The notes under the pieces were generated by a model. The model worked only from the letters and a program-made list of their open reading frames with translations. It was not told the origin of the DNA and ran no database searches. A DNA stretch of 64,000 nt from the NCBI GenBank assembly GCA_024743175.1, contig JANSXA010000002.1, positions 372,001 to 436,000 on the forward strand, written 5' to 3'. A program made the translations under genes and the position numbers. Below, one piece after another: positions 8,805 to 17,476 of the stretch; positions within the stretch are counted from its first letter, which is position 1; every line of letters starts with the position of its first letter. The stretch is from Pseudomonadaceae bacterium. Lineage in GTDB: Bacteria; Pseudomonadota; Gammaproteobacteria; Pseudomonadales; Azotimanducaceae.

Positions 8805-9721
8805 CCCAGCGCACCCCTGGCACCCAGCGACTGCGTCGCTCAGCACATTTTGTGCCTGGCGCCAACGAGAAGATGTTGCACAGGTCGTTAGCCAGCAATG
8901 CTGACTGCCTGATTCTGGATCTGGAAGATGCCGTTGTGCCTCAACAGAAAGCTTCGGCTCGAGCGGTTGTCAGCCAGTGGCTCAAGGACGCTGATTTTGG
9001 CGGTAAAGAGCGTACCGTACGCATGAATCCGTTAGATACGCCGTGGGGATTAGCGGACCTCGCTGAAACCATGCAATACCCACCCGATGCGTACATTGTG
9101 CCGAAAGTGTCCACTCTGGAGGAACTGTATACCATCAGTGCAGAACTCGAGCGTCTGGAACTACACTACGGCCATCCTGCTAATCAGGTGGGCCTCATCC
9201 TGGTGTCCACCGAAACGCCGCAAGGGGTACTGAATCTACCAACTTTTGCGCAATGCCAACGTGTTATCGGCCTGACCTGGGGGGCCGAAGATCTGTCCGC
9301 AGCACTTGGCGCGCCGCGGAACAGGCGTCCAGACGGCAGCTACCTTGATCTGTATACCCATTGCCGCAACATCACCTTGCTCAGTGCCGCCGCAGGTGGC
9401 GTACAGCCTATTGATTCAGTCTATGTTGATTTTAATGATGCCGAGGGTCTGGCAGACGAATGCCAGGAGGCCGCATGGATGGGTTATACCGGCAAAATCA
9501 CCATTCATCCGAACCAGATTGATATTGTGAACCAGGCCTTTACACCCAGCGCGGCAGACGTCAATGAAGCGCTCGAGCTTTTGGCAGCGTTTGCAGAAGC
9601 TGAAGAAGAAGGCCTCATGGCCATCAGTTTCAAAGGCAAGATGGTTGATGTACCCCACCTTGTGCGCGCACAGCGACTACTGGCGCGAGTCGAGCAGATC
9701 AAAGAACAAACAAACGCTTAG
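8801..9721 (+). CDS. HpcH/HpaI-family CoA-ester lyase (CitE-like)
   Basis: A 306-residue TIM-barrel lyase of the CitE/malyl-CoA lyase group, which splits beta-hydroxyacyl-CoA such as citramalyl- or malyl-CoA. Family motifs in order are LILDLEDAVVPQQK (metal and CoA region), VRMNPLDTPWG, VSTETPQGVLNL with the metal-binding Glu, WGAEDLSAALGA, and TGKITIHPNQIDIVNQAF near the C-terminus. No citrate lyase alpha or gamma subunit (CitF, CitD) is present, so it is not part of fermentative citrate lyase. It is coupled by ATGA overlap to the MaoC hydratase and followed 8 bases later by an enoyl-CoA hydratase. (S)-citramalyl-CoA lyase is the preferred but unproven reading. Confidence 0.88.
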   Translation: MTQRTPGTQRLRRSAHFVPGANEKMLHRSLASNADCLILDLEDAVVPQQKASARAVVSQWLKDADFGGKERTVRMNPLDTPWGLADLAETMQYPPDAYIVPKVSTLEELYTISAELERLELHYGHPANQVGLILVSTETPQGVLNLPTFAQCQRVIGLTWGAEDLSAALGAPRNRRPDGSYLDLYTHCRNITLLSAAAGGVQPIDSVYVDFNDAEGLADECQEAAWMGYTGKITIHPNQIDIVNQAFTPSAADVNEALELLAAFAEAEEEGLMAISFKGKMVDVPHLVRAQRLLARVEQIKEQTNA

Positions 9722-9729
9722 GAACACTG

Positions 9730-10530
9730 ATGCCTTTAACCCTGAAGACAGATCGGATGCAGACACACATCGACAACGGCGTGGGCTGGATGGTGTTCAA
9801 CAACCCGGCCCGACACAACGCGCTGTCGCTGGAAATGTGGCAGGCCATCGGCGATATTCTTGAAAGCTATGCTGCTGACGATGCGGTACGTGTGGTGATC
9901 ATGCGCGGCGCGGGTGGCAAAGCCTTTGTATCCGGCGCAGATATCTCCGAATTTGAAGAAAAACGATCCAACGCAGAACAGCAGGCCGCCTACAACAAAA
10001 TTGCCGGACGCGCGACCAAATGGATGAACAGCTTCGAAAAACCGCTGATTGCGTTGATTGAGGGTTACTGTATCGGCGGTGGACTGGCCACAGCGCTGGC
10101 CGCGGACATCCGCTTTGCTACTCCGGATTCCACCTTCGGTATTCCCGCCGCAAAACTCGGTCTGGGGTATGAGTATCCAGGTCTGGCCAAGCTCTCACGC
10201 ATCGTGGGGCCCAGCCACGCTCGAGACATTATGTTTTCCGCCCGCTTCATGCCCGCTGAGGAAGCAAAAGGTATGGGGCTCATCAACTTCATTGAATCCC
10301 GCGAGGAGATCGAAGCTGCCTGCCTGAGCTACGCCCAGCGCATTGCAGGCAATGCGCCGCTAACGGTAAAAACCGCCAAAGCTGCTATTGATGTCTGGGA
10401 ATCCGGCAGCCAGCCAGAGGCTGTTGCAGAGATAGGTCAGATGGTCGAAACGTGTTTTAACAGCGAAGACTACGCTGAAGGTCGACGTGCCTTTCGAGAA
10501 AAGCGCAGCCCGACGTTCAAGGGACGCTAG
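9730..10530 (+). CDS. Enoyl-CoA hydratase/isomerase family protein
   Basis: A 266-residue crotonase-fold protein. The oxyanion-hole blocks are GGKAFVSGADISEFEEK and LIALIEGYCIGGGLATAL, and PAAKLGLGYEYPG follows. The usual second catalytic Glu position lies in the stretch FSARFMPAEEAKGMGL, so hydratase, isomerase or hydrolase activity are all possible. The start is an ATG with an AGGA ribosome binding site. It is the third gene of the plus-strand MaoC/CitE operon, separated by 8 bases. It probably handles another CoA thioester of the same route, but the crotonase family is broad and the substrate cannot be given. Confidence 0.88.
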   Translation: MPLTLKTDRMQTHIDNGVGWMVFNNPARHNALSLEMWQAIGDILESYAADDAVRVVIMRGAGGKAFVSGADISEFEEKRSNAEQQAAYNKIAGRATKWMNSFEKPLIALIEGYCIGGGLATALAADIRFATPDSTFGIPAAKLGLGYEYPGLAKLSRIVGPSHARDIMFSARFMPAEEAKGMGLINFIESREEIEAACLSYAQRIAGNAPLTVKTAKAAIDVWESGSQPEAVAEIGQMVETCFNSEDYAEGRRAFREKRSPTFKGR

Positions 10531-10556
10531 TCACAGGTCAGGCATGTTGAGATGTG

Positions 10557-10922
10557 TCAGACAGCGTCCTGACGCAACAGCTCAGCGCCACCTACCGCCA
10601 CCAGATAGTCGGTGAAGGCTGTCGTGTTTAGAGCGCCAGCTCCACCTTGAGTGTCTAACAGGTGATTGCGGATTACCTGATAAATCTGTGCTTCGGGCGT
10701 CTGCCGCAACTTCTGCAGCAACATACTCGCTTCCAACTCCGCATCAAACTGACACCGATAAGGACCTACATCCAACCCTTCCCGAGTGTGAAAATACCAG
10801 GCGCCGTCAACGCAGAAAATGCGGTCACTTCTATACCACAATCTGGCAGGTTCTCCGTCCCGAACGGTATTGTGTGGCTTGCTGTCCATGGCCTGCTGAG
10901 TCAAATCACTTTCCTTTGTCAT
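10557..10922 (-). CDS. DUF6316-like hypothetical protein
   Basis: A 121-residue soluble protein without signal peptide or membrane segment. The core DGEPARLWYRSDRIF...WYFHTREG...GPYRCQFDAE resembles the DUF6316 family, small proteins found in marine gammaproteobacteria with no assigned function. This match is from memory of the pattern. It ends 26 bases beyond the end of the convergent enoyl-CoA hydratase gene and starts with ATG, divergent from the export lipoprotein at 11092. Confidence 0.6.
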   Translation of the reverse strand: MTKESDLTQQAMDSKPHNTVRDGEPARLWYRSDRIFCVDGAWYFHTREGLDVGPYRCQFDAELEASMLLQKLRQTPEAQIYQVIRNHLLDTQGGAGALNTTAFTDYLVAVGGAELLRQDAV

Positions 10923-11091
10923 GTTATTAACGTCTCCCCGATCACCAACATCAGTGTCAATAATTGCGCCGTCGATAGCTGTAGGCGCGTTGTGTTCAGA
11001 TGTAAGCGGCTTTTATACGAGGCTCGCAGCGCGCCGAAAAGCGAGTATCATCAGGCCACATGTAGACGGCAGGGGATAAGGACAACAGCCA

Positions 11092-11733
11092 ATGACAAAC
11101 AACAAGACAGTTTTCGCTCACATCGCATCTGTACGGGTACTGGTTACCATGCTTGTGAGTCTGGTCATGCTCAGTGCATGCACCGCAACAACTGCACCAC
11201 CGCCAGCCGCAGCCGCTGCACCTGTCGGTTTTGCAGATGAGTACCGAATCGGTGTGGGTGATTCATTGGCCATCAACGTCTGGCGCAACGAAGACCTGAG
11301 TATCGAAGTTCCGGTGCGACCCGATGGCAAGATTTCAGTGCCGTTGGCTGGAGACATTATTGTTGGCGCCAAAACGCCGGAAGAGGTCAGCGCTGACATC
11401 ACAGAAAAGCTGGCCAAGTTTATTCGCGACCCTTACGTAACTGTCATCGTCACCACTATGGGCAGCGACGAATATCGTTCGCGTGTGCGGGTCACCGGCG
11501 CTGTCGAAGATCCTCTTTCCATCCCTTATCGCCAGGGCATGACTGTTCTTGACGTGGTTCTGGAAGCAGGTGGTCTGACTGAATTTGCCAACCCGACAAA
11601 ATCCACTCTGTTCCGTAAGAATGGTGAGCGTATTGATGTCGATCTGCGCGGCATTATGAATCGCGGTGATATGAGCACTAATTTTCCGCTTATGCCCGGA
11701 GATGTTGTCACGGTGCCTGAACGCGCCTTTTAG
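11092..11733 (+). CDS. Polysaccharide export lipoprotein (Wza/PEP-CTERM system type)
   Basis: A 213-residue lipoprotein: the hydrophobic stretch LVTMLVSLVMLSAC is a type II signal with Cys near residue 30. It is followed by the polysaccharide biosynthesis/export domain, with YRIGVGDSLAINVWRNEDLS, VRPDGKISVPLAGDI and then a SLBB-like part RVTGAVEDPLSIPYRQGMTV ending in PLMPGDVVTVPE. This is the short form found in exosortase/PEP-CTERM-associated exopolysaccharide loci, where it forms the periplasmic/outer-membrane export channel. The barrel gene follows 14 bases later. No glycosyltransferase, chain-length regulator or exosortase is in the window, so the locus is partial or dispersed. Confidence 0.88.
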   Translation: MTNNKTVFAHIASVRVLVTMLVSLVMLSACTATTAPPPAAAAAPVGFADEYRIGVGDSLAINVWRNEDLSIEVPVRPDGKISVPLAGDIIVGAKTPEEVSADITEKLAKFIRDPYVTVIVTTMGSDEYRSRVRVTGAVEDPLSIPYRQGMTVLDVVLEAGGLTEFANPTKSTLFRKNGERIDVDLRGIMNRGDMSTNFPLMPGDVVTVPERAF

Positions 11734-11747
11734 AGCTGGGAGCTTAC

Positions 11748-13043
11748 ATGCGTATTTTACCTGCCGTTGTCACAGCGGCATTCTGCTTCGGTCCTGTCAG
11801 TGCAGCCTTTGCACTGGATTTTGGTCTGACTCTGAATCAGGAATCTGAGTACACAACTAACTCAGGGTTGACAGACGAGGACGAAGTGTCTGAGTGGATT
11901 CACTCACCGGGGATAGGCCTGCAAGCAACCCATGAAGGACCCAACCTGAACCTGGACGTTGACTACAACGTGAATCGCCGCCTGTACCAACAGGATTTGT
12001 TTGATGACGAAACGGAATCTGCTGGCACAGCAAACCTGGTTTGGAACGCTTTACCAGAGCGCCTGGATTTCACCGTCAACCACACCCGAACACAGACCGC
12101 TATCCGCTCGATAGGTGGTCCAACGCCCGACAACCGCCAGGAAACCGTTGACACCAGCGCTGGACCCACACTGCGTTTTAACCCTCGGGGGCAGGATCTG
12201 ATTTTGCTCAGCTATCTGTATGGTGATCGCTCAGCGGATACAACGGAAACCGACGCAATCACCCATGACACGAGTCTCAGCTATGTACTGGTCACATCGC
12301 CAACCAACTCCATCGCGCTTGAACTGATGCAGAATCAGGTTCAATACGATAATCCGTTTGTACCGGATATCGAGTACCAGATTGTTCAGGTTGTTCTGGA
12401 CCGGGAATTGAGCAATCTGGAATATACTTTGAGCGGCGGTTTTAACCGCGCCGAACGCTCTCAGGGTCGTGATGACGTTGATGGGTTCATCTTTGATCTG
12501 CAAGCCAATTGGCAGGCAAGACCTGGCACAGACGTCGGTTTAACGCTGACGCGTGATATCCAGGACCGGTCTACGGCACTTGATGCAGGTACTTTTGTCG
12601 ATGATCTCGATTTTTCTGCTGATTCTGACCTAGGTGAAGTTTTCACCAACAACCAGCTCAGCGTGACTATTGATCAGCGTATAAATGAAAGCACTTCCTT
12701 GACCCTGGGCGCTGACTTCATTGACGAAGACTATGAAGACGTCGGCCGTGACACTACCCGCCAGTCTTTTCGGGCCGCTCTTAACCGGAATTTGACCCGT
12801 CAGTTACAAGGATCAATCGGCTTCTCTGTAGAAAATCAGGATTTTGATGACGAAGGTGAGGAAACCGACACAGTGCGCGGCGATTTGCGCTTTGACTATC
12901 AGATTGGTCGCAATCTCACTTCTGCGTTGACCATCAGATACGAAGAGCGGGATAGCGACGCGGCGATTGCAACCAGCAATTACGACGCGTGGTCAGCCAT
13001 AATTACCCTGAGCTATACCTTACTTGGTGGTGGTACGCGCTAG
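11748..13043 (+). CDS. Outer-membrane beta-barrel protein, putative exopolysaccharide secretion porin
   Basis: A 431-residue protein with signal peptide (cleavage likely after AAFALD region, residues 20-25) and many alternating beta strands rich in Asp, Thr and Asn. It ends in an aromatic strand SAIITLSYTLLGGGTR. It resembles the PF10082/TIGR03016-type PEP-CTERM-associated barrel proteins that accompany the short Wza-like lipoprotein. A GGGAG ribosome binding site precedes the ATG, 14 bases after the lipoprotein gene, so the two form an operon. It probably makes an outer-membrane channel or anchor for the exported polymer. The barrel fold is well supported by composition; the precise family is from recollection. 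Confidence 0.75.
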   Translation: MRILPAVVTAAFCFGPVSAAFALDFGLTLNQESEYTTNSGLTDEDEVSEWIHSPGIGLQATHEGPNLNLDVDYNVNRRLYQQDLFDDETESAGTANLVWNALPERLDFTVNHTRTQTAIRSIGGPTPDNRQETVDTSAGPTLRFNPRGQDLILLSYLYGDRSADTTETDAITHDTSLSYVLVTSPTNSIALELMQNQVQYDNPFVPDIEYQIVQVVLDRELSNLEYTLSGGFNRAERSQGRDDVDGFIFDLQANWQARPGTDVGLTLTRDIQDRSTALDAGTFVDDLDFSADSDLGEVFTNNQLSVTIDQRINESTSLTLGADFIDEDYEDVGRDTTRQSFRAALNRNLTRQLQGSIGFSVENQDFDDEGEETDTVRGDLRFDYQIGRNLTSALTIRYEERDSDAAIATSNYDAWSAIITLSYTLLGGGTR

Positions 13044-13102
13044 CAGATTGCTGGCGCGCATTTCTACCAACCTTTCTACCAATCGGTGGAGAACTGGCAG
13101 AC

Positions 13103-15163
13103 TTATAAAGCCTGCCTGACTATTTCCTGAGACAGCGCGCTCTCTTCTCCATCAATGTCCACTGCAGTCATCGCGATGTAGTAGCTGCCCATCGGCAGTT
13201 CCAGCACATGACTGCTCTGATTACCAGATACGTCAACAATGACGTCATAGTCGCGACTGAAGTCGCCGTAGTGAATTCGATAAGTCGCTATGCCATCAAC
13301 AGGGGTGCCATCAACGTTTTCCGTCGGCGCCTGCCAGCTGATCTGCAGTGAACCCAGCACAGACACACTGAGCATCTGTACCACACTGCCGCCTTCACCT
13401 TCGCAGCGCAGGGTAAATGTACTTTCACTTTGAATGTTATCCACCCGCAGGCTACCGGAGGTTGATCTGTTGCCCGACCAGGCTCCTGATGCAGTACAAG
13501 ACGTTGTGTTAGCTGACGACCAAGTCAGATTAACGCTGCCGCCAGCGGAAATCAGATCTTCGTCCACACTGAAGGTCAACGTCGGTTCTGGCGCTGGTTC
13601 TGGCTCAGGCTCGGGCTCGGGTTCTGGTTCTGGTTGAGGCTCGGGTTCCGGCTGTGGCTCGGGTTCCGGCTGAGGTTCAGGCTCCGGTTGCGGTTCAGGC
13701 TCCGGCTGAGGTTCAGGCTCCGGTTGCGGTTCAGGCTCCGGCTGTGGCTCAGGTTCCGGCTGAGGTTCGGGCTCCGGCTGTGGCTCAGGTTCCGGTTGAG
13801 GTTCGGGCTGAGGCTCTGGCTCGGGTGCGTTCAAAATAGACACCTCTACCGTTACTCCGTTAGCGCCACCTAATCCAAAACAGGTGAGCTTAAACAAAGT
13901 GTTTTCGTTCAGTTGCGATGTTCTGAAAGTACCCTGCAGATCCTGTTCACCAGACCAGCCCTCAGATGCCAGACACTGGTCCGCGTTGCTGGTTGCCCAA
14001 CTCAACGTTGTGCGTGAATTGGCTTCAACAGCACCGGGATCAGCCGTAAAAGAGATAAATGGCGGCGTTGAGGCAGGCTGACTCTGTTGCCGGGCATTGA
14101 TTTGATCAACCGCGCTGGCATCTGCCAGGGCGACCCGCTCAGGTAAATCAATCAACATGTTCTGGTTGGAGGTACTGAACACCGACTGCACACGTACGCG
14201 AACATTACCCGGCGCAGCATCGGCCAGCCCTGTCATCATTTCAGACAACACAGGATCTTCATAAACGCCCTGCAACACCGCCAGGCTACCCAGAGTTTTC
14301 GTGATGCCAGATGCACTGAGGGGTACCAGATTGACATCCGCGCTGACAGACTCCGGCATGATGGTGCGAATCGCTGCGTTCATGGCGCCCGTAGCGTCCT
14401 GATTATCAACCTCCAGGCGCCCAGCCAGCACCTCTAAACGCACACCGGCTTCTGCGGCCTTAGCAACCGCCAGCACGCGCCCGTCGTCTGCAGTGGTTTC
14501 ATCGCTGGTCCGGCCGTCCATGGCGCCGTCTGCGAGATCACAGGCCAATACCGATACAATATCGTTGATATCGACACCCGGAAGCGCGGCATCTGTGCGG
14601 CGTATCCATTCACCCAATGCCTCATTGGCCAAAACAGCGGTTGCCACATTGCTGGCGTCCACCGCATCTGCCATGGGGTCACCCAGAACCTCGACGTCCA
14701 GGCCGATATTGAGATCCCGGTCTACAGCCTGCCACAACGTATTTAATCGATTGTTGCTGGTGTTACCCACACACTGAGCCGCTTTCACAACCAGCGTGGT
14801 CAACGGCGAAACGTTCACCGTCTGTTCACCCCGGCTGTTGATCAAACCCAGCATCTCAAAGTCAGCAGGGCGACCAGTGACCAGATCGATACCCCCTGAC
14901 ACCGTAACGGTGGCAGGTAATATTGTCCCTGGAGGAATAGTCAGATTGTAGTTGGCCTGACTGTCGCTGGTTTGCACAGCCACCAGACCACCATCAGCAT
15001 CCAGCACAGTGACCTCACCCCCGACAATTGGACCATCGCCAATACTGCCGCTGACTTCAAAGGCACTGAACAACTCGTCGGAGGAACCTTCCTCGCTACC
15101 TGAAGAACAGGCAACCACGGAAAAGGTGGTCAGAAGCAATAAAAATCGCTTTACGTCTCTCAT
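13103..15163 (-). CDS. Large lipoprotein with PEPEPQ repeats, Ig-like and FnIII-like domains
   Basis: A 686-residue secreted lipoprotein, lipobox SVVAC near residue 19. Residues 30-130 look like a carboxypeptidase-regulatory-like beta fold ([16 protein letters not shown]). Two modules of the form [20 protein letters not shown] and [20 protein letters not shown] flank a Pro/Glu/Gln stretch at residues 446-527, probably a rigid or wall-spanning linker. The C-terminus is FnIII-like, with [15 protein letters not shown] and [20 protein letters not shown]. The second module and the C-terminal domain are shared with the gene at 15486, so the two are paralogues. Position beside exopolysaccharide export genes suggests a surface matrix or adhesion role; that is inference. 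Confidence 0.8.
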   Translation of the reverse strand: MRDVKRFLLLLTTFSVVACSSGSEEGSSDELFSAFEVSGSIGDGPIVGGEVTVLDADGGLVAVQTSDSQANYNLTIPPGTILPATVTVSGGIDLVTGRPADFEMLGLINSRGEQTVNVSPLTTLVVKAAQCVGNTSNNRLNTLWQAVDRDLNIGLDVEVLGDPMADAVDASNVATAVLANEALGEWIRRTDAALPGVDINDIVSVLACDLADGAMDGRTSDETTADDGRVLAVAKAAEAGVRLEVLAGRLEVDNQDATGAMNAAIRTIMPESVSADVNLVPLSASGITKTLGSLAVLQGVYEDPVLSEMMTGLADAAPGNVRVRVQSVFSTSNQNMLIDLPERVALADASAVDQINARQQSQPASTPPFISFTADPGAVEANSRTTLSWATSNADQCLASEGWSGEQDLQGTFRTSQLNENTLFKLTCFGLGGANGVTVEVSILNAPEPEPQPEPQPEPEPQPEPEPQPEPEPQPEPEPQPEPEPQPEPEPQPEPEPQPEPEPQPEPEPQPEPEPEPEPEPEPAPEPTLTFSVDEDLISAGGSVNLTWSSANTTSCTASGAWSGNRSTSGSLRVDNIQSESTFTLRCEGEGGSVVQMLSVSVLGSLQISWQAPTENVDGTPVDGIATYRIHYGDFSRDYDVIVDVSGNQSSHVLELPMGSYYIAMTAVDIDGEESALSQEIVRQAL
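13584..13830 (-). repeat. Tandem 18-base repeat coding PEPEPQ units
   Basis: About 245 bases of in-phase short repeats (6- and 18-base periods) encode alternating Pro-Glu and Pro-Gln, within the lipoprotein gene at 13103-15163. Synonymous variation between units shows the repeat is maintained at the protein level and is not a recent pure expansion. Such tracts can change copy number by slippage. It is not a CRISPR: there are no spacers. Confidence 0.9.
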
Positions 15164-15485
15164 ATGTCTCTCTCGCTTTCATATGTCGATGGCTTCTCTC
15201 AGGGGCCGCACAACATGAAAATTGATCGCGTGATCTGCTCTATTCAGATCAGCACGAGTCACCGAGTCTAGAGACGCAAGGCTGCCCATCTTGTGATGTA
15301 CAACACGAGTTTGTATGGAAATTGCGATTGTGTGCACGGCTTCGCAGAATCCGCGCGATAGATTTCACAAAGCCGCAGGCAGGTCGTGATCAACCTACCA
15401 GCGTGGTGAAGTTGAGCATGAGACAGATGAGTTCAGAAAGGCAGCGGACAGGGCGGCCTGAGCGACCGCCCCGTGGCCCAGAAAA
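15164..15485. other. 322-base intergenic region between the two paralogous lipoprotein genes
   Basis: No convincing gene. It contains a perfect 7-base inverted repeat TGATCTG/CAGATCA (15231-15237 and 15245-15251) 68 bases upstream of the 15163 start, and an inverted repeat GGGCGG/CCGCCC (15451-15456 and 15466-15471) just after the stop of the 15486 gene. The second could be a weak terminator, but no T-run follows it. Confidence 0.6.
15231..15251. promoter_or_regulatory. Palindromic candidate operator upstream of the PEPEPQ lipoprotein
   Basis: TGATCTG and its exact complement CAGATCA are separated by 7 bases, about 70-90 bases upstream of the start of the lipoprotein gene at 15163. The size and spacing suit a dimeric repressor or activator. 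No regulator gene lies nearby, so the factor is unknown. Confidence 0.3.
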
Positions 15486-16412
15486 CTATGGGATTACTTT
15501 GACAATCTCGTTGGAATAGCCGCTTTCCTCGTTTTGCGAGTTGATAGCGGTAACTGCGAGGTAATAAGTACCCGGCGCGACATCAAGGGTCCATTCACGC
15601 GCACCAGCGCCCAGATTCACACTGCTGCTGTAATTACGTGAGCGATCGCCCCAGTAAACCGCAAAACCATCCAGGTCGGTTAACTGTGTGCCGTCTACGT
15701 TTTCCGTAGGTGCGGCCCAACGCACGGTGTTATCCGTAACAGCAACTCCCAACTGGGAGACCGCACTTTGACCCTGGGCGAAGCAGGTCAGCTGAAACAG
15801 CGCATTGTCTGTCAAAGGCGCGGAGGTGAACGTTCCGCTGGTTTCAACCTGACCCGACCAGTTACCACTGGCTTCACAGCTCTGCGCATTGCTGCTGGTC
15901 CAGGTCAGCTGCACCGTACCATTGATCAAGACGGCATCAACGTCACTCGACAGTGACAGCGAAATTTCAGCGTCATCCGCTACATTCACCTGAACTTCCC
16001 GCAGGGCCGCGCCGCCAGCGCCGGAACAACTCAGGGAGAAAGTCTGCGACTGCTGCAGCGAGCTAATCGTCTGCTGACCGGTTGTTGCGCGATTACCGCT
16101 CCAGCCACCGGACGCTGTACAACTGTCAGCGTTGGTGCTTTGCCACGACAGAGTAACCGATCCGCCGGAAGTGACCGACGAAGAGGACGCTGAAAACGTC
16201 AAAGTAGGTGAAGGGGTAGCGGGAGGCGTTGTGTCAGTTTGAGCGGTTCGACTGCCGCCGCCACCGCCTCCGCCACAAGCTGTTAAAATACCGGCGACAA
16301 GAATTGTCAGTAAAAACCGTGGGTTGCAGGACTTAGTACAACCAAATTCACTAAACCATCGCTGCGTAAAAACGCGGCGTATGCATCGTGCACTCATTAG
16401 GAGGCCATCCAT
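15486..16412 (-). CDS. Lipoprotein with two Ig-like modules and a C-terminal FnIII-like domain
   Basis: A 308-residue paralogue of the 13103 gene product. After an N-terminal extension, the type II signal RFLLTILVAGILTAC (Cys near residue 46) is followed by a Gly-rich linker, two modules of the type VTLSWQSTNADSCTASGGWS, and the C-terminal [18 protein letters not shown] domain ending in YYLAVTAINSQNEESGYS. It lacks the repeat tract and N-terminal domains of its larger relative. The extension before the signal is long for a lipoprotein and ATG 16412 has no good ribosome binding site, so the true start may be internal. It is probably exported to the outer membrane and related to the nearby exopolysaccharide genes. 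Confidence 0.75.
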   Translation of the reverse strand: MDGLLMSARCIRRVFTQRWFSEFGCTKSCNPRFLLTILVAGILTACGGGGGGGSRTAQTDTTPPATPSPTLTFSASSSSVTSGGSVTLSWQSTNADSCTASGGWSGNRATTGQQTISSLQQSQTFSLSCSGAGGAALREVQVNVADDAEISLSLSSDVDAVLINGTVQLTWTSSNAQSCEASGNWSGQVETSGTFTSAPLTDNALFQLTCFAQGQSAVSQLGVAVTDNTVRWAAPTENVDGTQLTDLDGFAVYWGDRSRNYSSSVNLGAGAREWTLDVAPGTYYLAVTAINSQNEESGYSNEIVKVIP

Positions 16413-16720
16413 CGTTACTTGTTTGTGTCTACCAACTTCTCCTGTGGGCGCGTACCCAACAACCAGGTTGTTAGTAGAAATACCCGGCTAACGCTTCCCC
16501 TCCAAAAAGCATGCACCAAGATATCGCGCACTCTACCTATACCGAGTTAAGGGGTAAAGGGTAAACACGGAAAAACACTGGGTTTGCGTCACAAATGTGT
16601 TAACAAATGTTTCACGCGGAGACAGACATCACAGGTTCGAAGTGACACCGCAACACGCCCCACGCGAGTGCGCATCTGCTAGTATGCGCGCTGCGAATTT
16701 CTGAACTGAGCAAAGCATCC
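16413..16720. other. 308-base divergent intergenic region
   Basis: No gene is supported here. It separates the minus-strand lipoprotein (start 16412) from the plus-strand CinA-like gene (start 16721) and must contain both promoters. The most regular element is the palindrome AACAACC-A-GGTTGTT at 16458-16472. The stretch 16530-16625 is A-rich and GT-rich with no clear motif. Confidence 0.6.
16458..16472. promoter_or_regulatory. Perfect 15-base palindrome, candidate operator
   Basis: AACAACC and GGTTGTT are exact complements around one central base, 46 bases upstream of the lipoprotein start at 16412. It could be a dimeric regulator site for the lipoprotein gene. It does not resemble the TGATCTG palindrome of the paralogue, so the two genes need not share a regulator. 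Confidence 0.3.
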
Positions 16721-17473
16721 ATGCCACAAGCTGTAACCGCCTGCGTATTAATTATCGGCAATGAAATCCTCTCGGGTCGAACCCAGGACGTGAATCTCAA
16801 TCACCTCGCCACTACTCTTGGTGAATGGGGAGTGCAGGTAAAACACGCCCGGGTAATTCCTGACGACATCGACATAATCGTCGATGCGGTGAACGAAACC
16901 CGCGCGCTGTATGACTACGTCTTCACCACTGGCGGCATTGGTCCCACCCACGACGACATCACCGCACAATGTATCGCCCAGGCGTTTGACGTTCCGCTGA
17001 TTCAGCATCCCGATATAGAGGCTCGAATTCGCCAGCGCCCGGCGCCAGATGACATCATGGCCAGCCGCCTGCTGATGGCCAGAGTGCCCACCGGCGCAAG
17101 CCTCATCGACAACCCGACAGGCGGCCCACAAGGGTTTTATATTGACAATGTGTACGTCATGGCGGGTATCCCGATGATCATGCAGGGTATGTTATCCACC
17201 CTGAAAGGCACGCTACGCAGCGGTCCAATCGTGCGATCACGCTCTATACGGGCTTATATGGGCGAAAGCCAGATTGCACAGGCACTTGGGGAGATACAGG
17301 ATGCTTTCCCACAGGTGGATGTCGGCAGCTATCCTTTTTTTCGCGAATCTCGCTACGGCACCAACCTGGTCATCCGCGGTACAGATCCGTCAACGATCGA
17401 GGCAACCGCTCAGGCGATCATGGCCGCGGTTGTTGCGGCGGGCGAAACACCCGAAGATCTTGGCGAGGAATAA
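16721..17473 (+). CDS. CinA-like molybdopterin-binding-fold protein (competence/damage-inducible domain only)
   Basis: A 250-residue protein with the MoCF/MogA fold. ACVLIIGNEILSGRTQDVN is at residues 7-25, followed by the family hallmark TTGGIGPTHDDITAQ and then VMAGIPMIMQGML. Full CinA has a second, C-terminal nicotinamide-nucleotide amidase domain, which is absent. In related short proteins the N-terminal domain is thought to act as a pyrophosphatase on damaged nucleotide cofactors. It ends 3 bases before the TraB-like gene, and its terminal GAGGAA serves as that gene's ribosome binding site. Family assignment is firm; the function is from family knowledge. Confidence 0.88.
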   Translation: MPQAVTACVLIIGNEILSGRTQDVNLNHLATTLGEWGVQVKHARVIPDDIDIIVDAVNETRALYDYVFTTGGIGPTHDDITAQCIAQAFDVPLIQHPDIEARIRQRPAPDDIMASRLLMARVPTGASLIDNPTGGPQGFYIDNVYVMAGIPMIMQGMLSTLKGTLRSGPIVRSRSIRAYMGESQIAQALGEIQDAFPQVDVGSYPFFRESRYGTNLVIRGTDPSTIEATAQAIMAAVVAAGETPEDLGEE

Positions 17474-17476
17474 ATC

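Noticed and set aside
8801-9721. Citrate lyase beta subunit of fermentative citrate use.
   Set aside because: There are no CitD, CitF, CitC or CitG genes. The MaoC neighbour points to a CoA-ester lyase.
13584-13830. Regular repeat that might look like a CRISPR array.
   Set aside because: Units are contiguous, without spacers, and keep one reading frame of a lipoprotein gene.
13634-13873. Plus-strand ORF of alternating Arg/Leu/Phe codons.
   Set aside because: It is the antisense of the Pro/Glu repeat and has no start signal or sensible composition.
15322-15519. Plus-strand ORF of 65 codons between the lipoprotein genes.
   Set aside because: It has no ribosome binding site, an Arg-rich random composition, and runs into the end of a real minus-strand gene.
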